Virus record (IMG/VR): IMGVR_UViG_3300047094_000522
Coordinates: 1 to 46,725 of that record
Reading direction: 5' to 3' (one strand)
Length of the DNA: 46,725 nucleotides
Origin: a virus
Shown: piece by piece, positions 29,859-38,700 of the stretch
How positions within the stretch are numbered: the stretch's first letter is position 1
How the letters are laid out: every line of letters starts with the position of its first letter
Program-made: the position numbers and the translations under genes
The notes under the pieces: generated by a model
Told to the model about the DNA's origin: nothing
The model's input: only the letters and a program-made list of their open reading frames with translations
Database searches by the model: none

Positions 29859-30386
29859 TTAAATTGTAGCAGCGGGCAGTTGCATTCTGAGGTCATCCAA
29901 GGAGCCTGAGTTGTCGATGGTTCTGGCGATCAGGTGGTCGCTCACCCCGGCTTCGCTCTGGTGCGCCGCTGTGTCGCCAGAGAGGCACCGCCACCCCCGC
30001 CGGATGACCCTCCACACCTCGCCCCCGGCGGCAACGATCGCCTGGGCCTCGTTGTCGAACCGCACGTCGGTGATGACGACGCCGCGGCCGGCATCCAGCT
30101 CTACCTTGGCCCGCTCCATCGCGATACGAATCCAGATTTCTGAATGAATGGTGTCCCGCCCCCACTCAGTCCCAAGACTCTGGAGCATCTGCCTGGGGGA
30201 CTTGCCGAGCCAGGGCAGGACGGCTTCTTTCACCTCCCGGTCTTGCAGGCGGCTGACGGGGATGCCCGTAATCGTCGAGACGCACTCGTAGAGCGGGTCG
30301 GCGAAGGCGATCTGCCGGCAATCCGTAAGAAATTCGGCCACCGTGTTCTTTCCAGCCCCCGCAGGGCCGCAGAGTCCAATTAGCAC
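29859..30386 (-). CDS. Deoxynucleoside monophosphate kinase
   Basis: 175 aa, GTG at 30386 within the deaminase end (7-base overlap). The start LIGLCGPAGAGKNTVAEFLT has the P-loop (G7-T15). QIAFADPLYECVSTITG matches the phage dNMP kinase pattern (T4 gene 1-like). WGRDTIHSEIWIRIAMERAK and VVITDVRFDNEAQAI supply the LID/base-binding parts. It phosphorylates dNMPs for phage DNA synthesis and pairs with the dCMP deaminase upstream. Confidence 0.85.
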   Translation of the reverse strand: MLIGLCGPAGAGKNTVAEFLTDCRQIAFADPLYECVSTITGIPVSRLQDREVKEAVLPWLGKSPRQMLQSLGTEWGRDTIHSEIWIRIAMERAKVELDAGRGVVITDVRFDNEAQAIVAAGGEVWRVIRRGWRCLSGDTAAHQSEAGVSDHLIARTIDNSGSLDDLRMQLPAATI

Positions 30387-30859
30387 TGGAAATCCCTCCC
30401 ATCAAAGCGGATCGTGACCCCTACGCTGCCTGCCAGGAGCCTCTGGCTGACGCATGCCTCCTCGAGCATCTTCTCGGCTAGTTCCACGTTGAGCAGCCAT
30501 CGGGCCGGCGTGGCATTGCGGAGGGAGATGAGCCCGACGACCTCTGTGATGCCTGCCTGGATGATCGCCCTGGCGCAGTCGGTGCAGGCGAACCACGGGC
30601 AGTAGAGCGTCGCGCCGGCCGTCGCTACGCCCATCTCCGCGGCCTTGTAGATCGCCGCGCGTTCGGCGTGCTCTACGAAGTCGTACTTGAAGGGTCGAGC
30701 CATCCTGTGTTCGTGTCGTGCCACGCCCGGTGGAACGCAGTTGGCTGCGTAGATCGTGCCGGCCGCCGCCACCAGCACGGCCCCATTCTGCGTGTCAGGG
30801 TCGTGGGAGTGCTGCACGGCGTAGCGGCAGGCGTCGTGGAGCCGGTCGAGGTCGCTCAT
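30380..30859 (-). CDS. Deoxycytidylate (dCMP) deaminase
   Basis: 159 aa from ATG 30859 overlapping the phosphoesterase stop (ATGA). HAE (residues 64-66) provides the zinc ligand and catalytic Glu. The second zinc motif is C92-T-D-C95 in PWFACTDCARAI (the usual P-C-x-x-C is here F-A-C-T-D-C). QNGAVLVAAAGTIYAANC is the nucleotide-binding strand. It converts dCMP to dUMP, feeding thymidylate synthesis. Coupled to dNMP kinase. Confidence 0.88.
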   Translation of the reverse strand: MSDLDRLHDACRYAVQHSHDPDTQNGAVLVAAAGTIYAANCVPPGVARHEHRMARPFKYDFVEHAERAAIYKAAEMGVATAGATLYCPWFACTDCARAIIQAGITEVVGLISLRNATPARWLLNVELAEKMLEEACVSQRLLAGSVGVTIRFDGRDFQC

Positions 30860-32031
30860 CGGGTCGGCCCCGCGATGTGCATGGCGTGGAGACCACCTTC
30901 GGGCTTGTAAATGAAGCACTCCATCCCTCGTCGGGTGCCAAGGTAGCCGCTGGCCGCGTGCCATTCGTCGGCCGGGGCGATGCTCGGGGCGGTTCTGACT
31001 GTGACCGAGTCCTCGGACGCCAGGAACTTCTCAGCCGCCTGCCCGTGGAGGTGGCCTGTGTGATATTCGCGATACCAGCACTCGGCCCACTTCTTTGACG
31101 CTTCGATCGCCATGAGCTGCGGAAGTCGCTTTCTTGCTCGATCCCCGTGCGTGGCCCCTAGTAATGTCCCACCCCAGGAGACGTACTGGCGGCGTGTGTA
31201 GTCGTTCGACACAGCCACACGGCCGTCGTTGCGAAACCGCTCCACGAGAATCCGCCGAAAGGCCGTCGACAGCATTTCGTCGTGGTTCCCCGGCACGACC
31301 AGAAGGTCGGTCTGGGCCGTCTGAGCCGCCCGCTCGACAACGCCGATGAGAGCACTGCATCCAGTGTTGAAGACCTTCTGGATTCGCCCGTCGTTGTCTT
31401 GCGGGGTGCCAGAAGTCGTGGCCCCCGCGGGGCCGTCAGAGTTGAAGAGGTCGCCGAGGAACAGGATCGTGCGGCGGGCCGGCTTGTAGGTGTCGCCGAT
31501 TTCTATCAACTCATCCGTCGTGTCTCGGATGATCGTCTCGGCGATCGAAATGTCGAAGTCCGAATCGCCGGTCGATTTCGACCAGCAGTAGCGGCCGATG
31601 TGAGCGTCTGCAACGACCAGCACCTGCCACAGGTCGCCGCGACCCTTGGGCTTGTTCGGCTTCTGCTTCGTCCTGGGCAAGTTCGCCCCGGCGATCATCG
31701 CCTCGACGATTTCCTTGATGCCTGGGCCTGCCTTGGGTTTGAGCCTCACCCACACGCGATGAAGCTCGGTGACCGTCGGTTCGCCGTTCGCGTCGGCGGT
31801 CGCGACCTCCCATTTGGTGGCTTCAGATGCGGCTACATCGTACTTGGATAAGTCAGCCTCGATGTGCTCGAGGAGATCGGCGACCGTCTTGATTCGACGG
31901 CTCGTCGACCTCGCCTCGAGTACGTCGCCGTCGCGCCGCTGCGTCACCTGCTCGGCGTCTGGTGCCGGCTTCGGGGTGGACGCCGCTGCTGCGGCCGAGA
32001 GGATGTCGCCGGTTAGCCCTGTGTCAGCCAT
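30856..32031 (-). CDS. Phage metallophosphoesterase
   Basis: 391 aa, ATG at 32031. The calcineurin-like motifs are in order: VVADAHIGR (139-147, DxH), FLGDLFNSD (191-199, GDxF), PGNHDE (247-252), HGD (295-297) and GHLHG (326-330). N-terminal 130 residues are helical and not part of the enzyme. Phage versions usually process DNA or small phosphoesters; the exact substrate is unknown. It overlaps the upstream small gene by 19 bases and the dCMP deaminase by ATGA. Confidence 0.88.
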   Translation of the reverse strand: MADTGLTGDILSAAAAASTPKPAPDAEQVTQRRDGDVLEARSTSRRIKTVADLLEHIEADLSKYDVAASEATKWEVATADANGEPTVTELHRVWVRLKPKAGPGIKEIVEAMIAGANLPRTKQKPNKPKGRGDLWQVLVVADAHIGRYCWSKSTGDSDFDISIAETIIRDTTDELIEIGDTYKPARRTILFLGDLFNSDGPAGATTSGTPQDNDGRIQKVFNTGCSALIGVVERAAQTAQTDLLVVPGNHDEMLSTAFRRILVERFRNDGRVAVSNDYTRRQYVSWGGTLLGATHGDRARKRLPQLMAIEASKKWAECWYREYHTGHLHGQAAEKFLASEDSVTVRTAPSIAPADEWHAASGYLGTRRGMECFIYKPEGGLHAMHIAGPTR

Positions 32032-32258
32032 CGTTGCACCTGTCGGTATTTGACGACCTCGTACCCGCGTGCCGCGAGCTTGTCGACGATCGTCTTCGCC
32101 ATCTGGCTGGCGGAGACGCCGCTCGCCTTTGCCGTCTTTCGCCAGGAGTCGCGGACCTCAAGGATTGCGCTTTGGTGCTCTTCGGACAGAGCGCTGAACC
32201 AGCTTTGGTTTCCTGCCGACGGCTTTGCGCTTTCCAGAATCTCCTTCGCCAAGTCCAT
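32013..32258 (-). CDS. Small helical DNA-binding-like protein
   Basis: 81 aa from ATG 32258 (MDLAKEILESAKPSAGNQSW). It has SEEHQSAILEVRDSWRKTAK and GVSASQMAKTIVDKLAARGY then EVVKYRQVQRWLTQG, a helix-turn-helix-like C-terminus. A longer in-frame ORF up to 32333 exists but its extra residues (TTTTRLRAAASPTKTGG) look like a shadow of the overlapping acidic ORF. RBS is poor, which raises the possibility that it is the second half of a frameshifted gene starting at 32379. Confidence 0.5.
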   Translation of the reverse strand: MDLAKEILESAKPSAGNQSWFSALSEEHQSAILEVRDSWRKTAKASGVSASQMAKTIVDKLAARGYEVVKYRQVQRWLTQG

Positions 32259-32379
32259 CCTTGTTGCCCTTGAGGTGAATCCACCCGTCTTCGTCGGGGA
32301 CGCCGCCGCCCGTAACCTCGTCGTCGTCGTCATCCGAGAAGACGAACCCCTTCGCGTCAGGTGGAGGTGCCTTGCCCAT
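32158..32379 (-). CDS. Small acidic protein, or front half of a shifted gene
   Basis: 73 aa, ATG at 32379. MGKAPPPDAKGFVFSDDDDD then EVTGGGVPDEDGWIHLKGNK looks coding, whereas the end (RKAVGRKPKLVQRSVRRAPK) is the basic pattern expected of an out-of-frame read of the downstream gene. A +1 shift near 32260-32270 would join it to the helical domain at 32258-32013. This could be a real programmed shift, an assembly error or two overlapping genes. Confidence 0.45.
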   Translation of the reverse strand: MGKAPPPDAKGFVFSDDDDDEVTGGGVPDEDGWIHLKGNKDGLGEGDSGKRKAVGRKPKLVQRSVRRAPKRNP

Positions 32380-32382
32380 AGG

Positions 32383-32405
32383 AATAGTGTCGCCTAGTAG
32401 GCTTT
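32383..32405 (-). promoter_or_regulatory. Recurrent intergenic motif (GCCTACTAGGCGACACT)
   Basis: Minus strand AAAGCCTACTAGGCGACACT. Compared with the csrA copy (GGCTACTGGACGATACT), most positions match including the ACT after a CGA. It lies just upstream of the gene starting at 32379. Confidence 0.35.
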
Positions 32406-32859
32406 AGGGGTCAATGCTGTTTTTGGTTGCAGGCGTGCTAGCGGAGACCTTGCCCCACTTGCCCGCCGGGCACTCCTGGTCGGCCCACGACAACTTGCTC
32501 ACATACCCCGCCGCCCGTGCCACAGGGCACCCGCACAACTGGCAGGCGTTGTCCTTGAGGTGCTCGCACGTCAGGCAGATGTCGTGGCGTCGGATGATCT
32601 CGGCGTCCGAGCACATGGGCATGCCTGCGGCGACGTGCGAAACGGCGGCGCTGGCGAAGTTGCGGACCTTGGTGAGGAACGAGGGAGCGTCTGTACGGGC
32701 GAGGTCGGGTGGTGGTGGTGACTGCGGCTCGTAGCCCGGTCCTTGTAGCGTCTCATTTACCGCAGACGGTGCTGGGCAGTTTCTTAGCGAACCGCAAAAA
32801 TCATCGGGCACCCCACAAACCGAACAGGCTTTCGTCGAAGGATCGCACTTGCAATACAT
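32404..32859 (-). CDS. Cys-rich phage protein with zinc-ribbon-like end
   Basis: 151 aa, ATG at 32859. The N-terminus has CKCDPSTKACSVCGVPDDFC; a Pro-rich linker follows; the C-terminus CLTCEHLKDNACQLCGCPVA with SKLSWADQECPAGKWG matches a small Cys-rich domain found in many phages (CLTCxxL...CxxCGCxV...CPLGKW). Two sets of four Cys probably bind zinc or form disulfides. Its place among tail-end genes suggests a virion or tail-tip protein. Confidence 0.7.
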   Translation of the reverse strand: MYCKCDPSTKACSVCGVPDDFCGSLRNCPAPSAVNETLQGPGYEPQSPPPPDLARTDAPSFLTKVRNFASAAVSHVAAGMPMCSDAEIIRRHDICLTCEHLKDNACQLCGCPVARAAGYVSKLSWADQECPAGKWGKVSASTPATKNSIDP

Positions 32860-32863
32860 TGTT

Positions 32864-33562
32864 TTACGCTTGAATCCCTAGGACTGTCGCAGTCGCACTA
32901 GCCCAATTGTATACCGGGTTTGTGCCCGACCCCGTCGCTCCTATGTGCCGCGAATAACATACTCCACTCGAATCGGCAGTCCTAGGAAAGCCAGATTGGA
33001 ATGAAATGCCCCACCGACCAATCTGCGGGCACCATTTTTTGTATTCAGCAAACACGGCCATAGTCTCATTTCCGCTACTGTTAAGCGAAGTCGTCGCAGT
33101 GACTTCAAAATCATCAGAGAAGAACGCCCAAACGTAGCACAAGACAACGCCTCCTCCTCCACTTAAATCTCTGTAGTCGGTGTAAAAGGAGAGCGTTAGG
33201 TTTTGGTCTATTTCCTTGTCGCATCCAGTCGGTCCTCCAGCCGCCCTGAACTGCACTCGGACATTGATGAAACGAGGCAGCTTTCCACCCTGCGCCGTGC
33301 AGTAGCAATAGCAGGCGGATCGAGTGCCTAGGCACTCGCTGCAACTTCCCGTGCATGCAGTCCCAATGCCCTTGAACGTCTTCCCGGTCCCTTGGCACTG
33401 ACATTGCGGCTTGACAGTGCACGTTGGAGGGAACCCCGCCGTGCCGACCTCGCAGCACGCGCCCTCTTTGCATGCTTGCAGGCATTCGGCTTCGGTGGCG
33501 TAGCCAGTGCGACCTGCGGTGGTTACGCCTTGAGGCAGGGTGTTTGGTTGGTAGCATGGCAT
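32864..33562 (-). CDS. Cys-rich tail-region protein
   Basis: 232 aa, ATG at 33562. Residues 10-95 hold about 16 Cys (ECLQACKEGACCEVGTAG, TCTVKPQCQCQGTG, ACTGSCSECLGTRSACYCYC), the density of secreted, disulfide-bonded repeats. The rest is a beta-rich domain (LPRFINVRVQFRAAGGP, NLTLSFYTDYRDL, WGISFQSGFPRTADSSG). A virion-surface or adhesin part is likely. The base composition appears slightly lower in GC than the tail genes around it. Confidence 0.65.
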   Translation of the reverse strand: MPCYQPNTLPQGVTTAGRTGYATEAECLQACKEGACCEVGTAGFPPTCTVKPQCQCQGTGKTFKGIGTACTGSCSECLGTRSACYCYCTAQGGKLPRFINVRVQFRAAGGPTGCDKEIDQNLTLSFYTDYRDLSGGGGVVLCYVWAFFSDDFEVTATTSLNSSGNETMAVFAEYKKWCPQIGRWGISFQSGFPRTADSSGVCYSRHIGATGSGTNPVYNWASATATVLGIQA

Positions 33563-33571
33563 GTCGTCTGC

Positions 33572-34087
33572 CTATTCGTTCTCAAAGAAAAAACATAACG
33601 TGGCAGACATTACACCGACCGGCCCGCCACCGGGACCATTTGTGACCGAAAACGGCACTCTCATCAAAAGGCGGTCTTGGCCTTCCTCCTTCAATTCAGC
33701 GTCTGTCGTTACGTTGCTAATTCGTGCAACGTCAACCGGACATGGTTGCGATAATGGCGGCGGCGGATATGTGGCAAACGCAGATCCAATGTTGCCTGAG
33801 TTGTCAAGAACGGCCGCAACTATGGTAACGCGAGGCTTTTTGCCAATTGAGCACGACTTGTCAACTATTGGCCCGTCGAGGTATCCCGTCAGCACCTCGT
33901 CCAAGCAACTCCCTGTGCCGTCGCATGCCACCTTCGGGCACTGCGCTGCGCCCTTGTAGTGCGGCAACACGGGACCGTAAGTGAACACGCCTCCACAGGA
34001 CAGGCAATACCACCCGCAGCAGTTGCAGTTCTCTGCAAGCTTGCCGTCCTTGACGATGATCGCGCCGTTTTTTGTGGCGAGTGTCAT
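33572..34087 (-). CDS. Cys-containing tail-region protein
   Basis: 171 aa, ATG at 34087 overlapping the upstream stop (ATGA). The N-terminal part has a Cys cluster (ENCNCCGWYCLSCGGVFTYG) and the rest is a beta-like domain (KKPRVTIVAAVLDNSGNIGS, RLLMRVPFSVTNGPGGG). It appears related in composition to the next gene downstream. A minor virion protein is likely; no name recognised. Confidence 0.6.
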   Translation of the reverse strand: MTLATKNGAIIVKDGKLAENCNCCGWYCLSCGGVFTYGPVLPHYKGAAQCPKVACDGTGSCLDEVLTGYLDGPIVDKSCSIGKKPRVTIVAAVLDNSGNIGSAFATYPPPPLSQPCPVDVARISNVTTDAELKEEGQDRLLMRVPFSVTNGPGGGPVGVMSATLCFFFENE

Positions 34088-34629
34088 GTGCAAGCCGTGG
34101 TGCCGATGGAGACCTGGCTGGCGGTGGCAGTGGATACCACCTGAATCCGTGCTCTAGTAAACACAAGACCAGCAGTGCCAAGCGTCGCGCTGACGATAGC
34201 GTCGGCGGTAGTGGTGCTAATCCATGTCAGATTCCCGTTTACGATTGTCAAAACCTGCGTGCCGCTGGCGGAATATCCGGGCTGCTGCGTCAGGTTTGGC
34301 TGGACGAGATACCACGCGGTGCCGTCCTTGGCGATCGACACATCACACGACCCAGCCGGACTCAGGCCGCACACGAGGTTCGTTGCACTCACCGTATTCG
34401 GCGTTGCCGTCACGCCGCGAAACGTCACCGTCTTCTCCGTGTTGATCGCCCAGGCACCCGTGAACGTGCAGACGCGAAAGACCTTCGGTACATAAGTCGG
34501 CCCGTCGCTACTCGCGATCGTCGGTATCCGGCTCACCGGCCCGCCGAAGGGGATAGAGTCCACCTTCGCGATCGTGCTTTTCAGCTTCTCGCGGAGACTC
34601 TCGCCGATGAGGTATTTGCCGTCTGCCAT
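34084..34629 (-). CDS. Tail-region virion-like protein
   Basis: 181 aa, ATG at 34629 in a TGATG overlap. A helical start (GKYLIGESLREKLKSTIAKV) is followed by beta-rich sequence (PKVFRVCTFTGAWAINTEKT, GYSASGTQVLTIVNGNLTWI) and a Ser/Thr-rich end. Its place after the distal tail gene suggests a tail tip or fibre-base component. Not recognised. Confidence 0.65.
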   Translation of the reverse strand: MADGKYLIGESLREKLKSTIAKVDSIPFGGPVSRIPTIASSDGPTYVPKVFRVCTFTGAWAINTEKTVTFRGVTATPNTVSATNLVCGLSPAGSCDVSIAKDGTAWYLVQPNLTQQPGYSASGTQVLTIVNGNLTWISTTTADAIVSATLGTAGLVFTRARIQVVSTATASQVSIGTTACT

Positions 34630-35714
34630 CAGGCGAACCACCGGATACCGAAGTTCGAGAAGTTACTTCCAAACGCCATCTCAGGCTGGATGCACATGCG
34701 GTTGATCAGGACTCTAGGGTTCGCCGTCGGCGACCTCGGCGTCCCGTCATCGTTAAGCGGAACCGGCTGGGCGGATTGCCTTTGAGTCCATCCACCTTCG
34801 CTTGCTGGAACAGTCACCATCGCCCGCACCTTCTTGTTTTGAGTGCCAAAAGCGTACCCGTATGGCGTCCCGTCGCCGTTGAGCTTCACCTTGCCGCCTT
34901 CTTCGTGCTGTAGAGTCAGCGACTGAGGGTCAACGTCGCTTTGAGACGTGAGTCCGTAGTTAATGATGTTGAACCCCGTCTGCGGTACGGCGATGTCCCA
35001 TCCGATAGCCTGGAATCCTGATCGAGTGATCGTCCAGTGCGCCCTGACGGCGAAACCAAAGGTCACCTTGAACCCGCGGAACGTCGTGTTGCCGAACTGC
35101 TCGACCACGGCGTTCGACGAGATACTCTGGAGCATGCAGCAGTGGACGCCGACCGAGAGACTTGAGAACGTGAAGCTATCACTGTTGACGTATCCACAGT
35201 AGCCGAGCAACTGGCTCATGTCGCTCGACGAGTACTGGTCAATGTTGATATTGACGACGGGCTCGAGTCGCGTGATTCCGTCGACCAGATCACCTGTTGG
35301 ATTCGTCATTGGGGACCACTGGCCCGAAGAGCCGCCAGACACGGCCGACCCCCCCCACGCCGCGATCTCCGTCAGCGACGTGGTCATCGAGTACATCGCC
35401 GGCCGCGTGGTCGGTTCCTGAAGTCCAGGGTCTGTGTTGCCGATGCTCGGGTTGCTGCGGTACTGAGCCGTGACGATCCGCACCATCCGGCTCTCGCCGT
35501 CGGCCTTCACGTCCAGACTGACGCACGGAATCGGGTTCGCCTGCCCCAGGGGGTCGCCGATATTGACGCCGACAACCTGCGCTATGTTGAACGACTCGTT
35601 CGGCGTGCTGAGTAGAATCTTCCACGTCCGCGTCGCCTGATCGGCGAGCGAGCCGCCTTCGGCACTGCGGCTGAAGGATTTGCCCTGCGCGAGTTCGGAT
35701 ACGAGCTTCGGCAT
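34629..35714 (-). CDS. Distal tail-like structural protein
   Basis: 361 aa, ATG at 35714 in a TAATG overlap with the tape measure gene. The sequence is beta-rich with few charged helices (RTWKILLSTPNESFNIAQVV, DGITRLEPVVNINIDQYSSS, HWTITRSGFQAIGWDIAVPQ), as is usual for distal tail or tail-tip hub proteins that follow the tape measure in siphoviruses. It probably nucleates the tail-tip complex. Assignment rests mainly on position. Confidence 0.7.
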   Translation of the reverse strand: MPKLVSELAQGKSFSRSAEGGSLADQATRTWKILLSTPNESFNIAQVVGVNIGDPLGQANPIPCVSLDVKADGESRMVRIVTAQYRSNPSIGNTDPGLQEPTTRPAMYSMTTSLTEIAAWGGSAVSGGSSGQWSPMTNPTGDLVDGITRLEPVVNINIDQYSSSDMSQLLGYCGYVNSDSFTFSSLSVGVHCCMLQSISSNAVVEQFGNTTFRGFKVTFGFAVRAHWTITRSGFQAIGWDIAVPQTGFNIINYGLTSQSDVDPQSLTLQHEEGGKVKLNGDGTPYGYAFGTQNKKVRAMVTVPASEGGWTQRQSAQPVPLNDDGTPRSPTANPRVLINRMCIQPEMAFGSNFSNFGIRWFA

Positions 35715-38700
35715 TACAGCAGGACTCCGGGGTTTGCTTCCTTGATGGCCTTGACGACCTCATCCAGCTTGTCCGTCTGCCTTCGTAGCTCCGCGAGGTT
35801 CACGTCCTTCGCCGGATCGTCGCCTCGGAGAAGCCGCGTGAGTTCGCTTTGCCCCTGACTCGTCGACACGTCGGAGACGTTGAGGGCGGCTCGGGACGGG
35901 CCTTGGAGCAGGGCGTTCTGCCGTTCGTCTTGGAACTGCCGGAGCATGGGAGCTACTTGCTCCATCTGGTTGGAGAGGGCTTGGCGGAGGAACTTGGTGG
36001 GGTCTTCGCCCTGGTCGCGAAGCTCCTTCGCCCGAGCGTTGATGTCGGCACCCGCGCCTTCGGCGAAGTCGCGGCGGAAACGCTCGCGGTCGGTCATGCC
36101 GAGATCGCGTCCGCGGAGGGCGCGGTCGCGCTGATTCTGTTCGATCCGCACCCTGTCGATGGCTTGCCGCTCTGGAAGTGTCTCGCTGTCGATTATGGAC
36201 TCGTTTTCAGCCCTGAGTTTTCGGTTATCCGCCTGCCTTGATTTCCGTTCATCTTTTTCGTCTTGCGTCAGGCCGACGGTCGCTTCTTTCTCAGCAAGAT
36301 CGGCCAATCGCTTGTCGTTTTCAGCGACCGCCCTGTTGTTTGCGGCTACCTCTGGATTTTGCTCCAGCTCTCTTCGCTTATTGTCTAGGTTGTCTTGCAT
36401 CTCTTGAGCCCGCTTGCGGTCGGAGACAAGTGCCATTTCAGCGTCGACTCGGTCGTCGATGGCCGCGATGGTCGGATTGTTGATGTACCGCTGCTCCGCC
36501 TCGCTCGCCTGCCTCTCGCTGTCTGCGATGATCTGATTCGCGGAATCAACTCGCCGCTTGAAGGTCGGGTCTTCGGCGGCCCGCTGCCTGCTCTTCTCAA
36601 GCTCCCGCTCGCGGGCGGCGATGCCGTTGTTAATGGCGTCAAGCTGCTTTCGCTCGGCGTCGGTCAAGTCGCGGGCGAGGTGTTCGCGTTGCCGCATAAG
36701 CTCGATTTCGCGCCGCCTCCCGCTGTCAAGCTCGCTCTGCTCCGCAGCAGTAAGACCGCCGATGGAAGCCTTGGCTTCCAGGTCTTTGCGACGCTGCGTG
36801 ATTGCCTCGATCTCACTGTTGACGGCCTGCATTTGCGGGTTCGACTGTATTTGCCTACGGCGGTCATCCAGCCCCGCTTGTGCTCCGGCGACCCTGGCTC
36901 GATCATCAATGAGCCGTCGCTCTGCGTTTTCGCGAGCCTCGAACCCGCCGGCACGCAGCGGGTTCTCCTCGAACGCCCTCTGCGAGGCGTCCGCGCCCTG
37001 CTCGGAGGTCTGCATCGCCGATTCGCCGACCTTGCGAATGCGGGTCAGTGCGGTCTCGATGGCGAGGGCTGCCTCTGCGAGTGCGGCGGCGACTTCGGAG
37101 GCTTTTTGAGCGGCCTCAAGTTCAGCCTCGGCGGCCTTGATCTCGGCGTCTGCGCCCTTCGCCGTAGCAACCTCAAGCTCCCGCCGGGCCACAAGCTCGC
37201 GGTCAATCGCCGCCACGAGGGTCGCCTGTCTTCCCGCGGCCTCGTTCGCAAACCGCTCATTGCCCTGCATTTCCGACAACGCCGCGGTCGTCCTCTCGCC
37301 GCCAAAAGTGCGGCCGAGCCGCATCTCGCGAGAGCGGTTGCGGATGTTTGCCTGCTCCGCCTCTACTTGTTCGATATTCGCCTTGGCTTGGTCTACTTTT
37401 GCCTGTTTCTTGGTGGGGTCCGTTTCGCTCTGCGCCACCTCGAGTGCGTCGTAGGCAGCCTTGAGCTTCTTGGCGTTCGCGTCTAGCTCTCGCTGGAACG
37501 CGGCGGCATTCGGGACACCATTGCGTATCGCCTCGGCAACGTCTTCCTGGGCCTGTCGTATCTGCTCGGCTGGGCCACGAGACGCCTCCGCGATCTCGTT
37601 GGCGGCGTTGTCGATCTCACGCAGGATCGGAGCGCCCAGGCTGCCGAGAATAAGCCGCAGCTCTTGCAGCTCCTTCTTAGCCAAATCCGCTTCGTTCGAT
37701 GTCAAAAAGCCGCCTTCGATCTGCGTCGACAGCTCCTCGATCCGGCCCTCGACTTGCGCCCTGGCTTCGATCGCGCTGGTGGCGAGAGGCACAGCGGCGG
37801 CGCGTTCCATGAACGGCGCGGCTGCTCGAGCGGGAGCAAATCGGTCGTCGGGATTACTCGCTCCCTCGTCTCTCGCGGCGGCCACGGCCTGTGCTTCCAG
37901 AGACTCCCGCAACCTTTTCTGAATCTGACCAAAGTCTGGCGGCGGCGCGGAGACGGCGCGGTCGGCGGCGGCCCGCTCGCGTCGCCTGGAGTCCTCCAGT
38001 TGCCTCTGAAGCCCGACGATCTCGCCAACGTCTGTGCTCTTGTCGATCTTTCCCTGGAGTTTCCGCTGCTCGGCCCGCTCCTTGATCACTTCGGGATCGA
38101 AGTCGGCTACGTTATTTCGGATCGCCTCGTTCTGCTTCTTCCGAATGTCCTCCATCTGCCTTGAGAACTCTGCGGCCTGCTCACCGCCGGCCGAGAATGT
38201 GCCACGCGACATCGCGTCGCCAAGCGACTTGAACGCCTGCGCCAAATCCTCGACAAGGCTCTTTTGTCGTGCCAGGGCTTCATTGAGCGCCTTCGTCTGG
38301 TCTTCAGCGGATCGGCCGTTGTTCGCCCACTTAATGAGCCCGACGGCCAACTGTCCTGCAATGACAGCGCCGAGGCCCAAGACGAGCCCTGTGGTTCCAC
38401 CGACTATGAAACCAAGCTGGGTAATGTTGTTGCTGACGGCGCGAAGCTTGAACTCAAGGCCGCCTGTCGAAGACATGAAGTCGTCTACGGCGAAGATGGC
38501 TTGATTAAGACCCAGGGCAAACTTGTCGGCCCCTGCTCGCCCAACGTCGCCGACGCTCTTGCTGAACGCCTTGCCCTGCGCCGCAGTGAGCTTACCCTCG
38601 GCGACTAGGGCTTCGCCGATCTTGGCGATCAGGCCGTCAAGCTGTTTTGTTGTGGCGGCGGTTCCAGAAACACCGGCCTTCGCGGCGGCGGCGGCAGCGG

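Noticed and set aside
36395-37486. 363-residue plus-strand ORF within the tape measure gene
   Set aside because: It is antisense to a clearly coding tape measure protein with heptad repeats; GC-rich DNA leaves long open antisense frames. No domain or RBS supports it.
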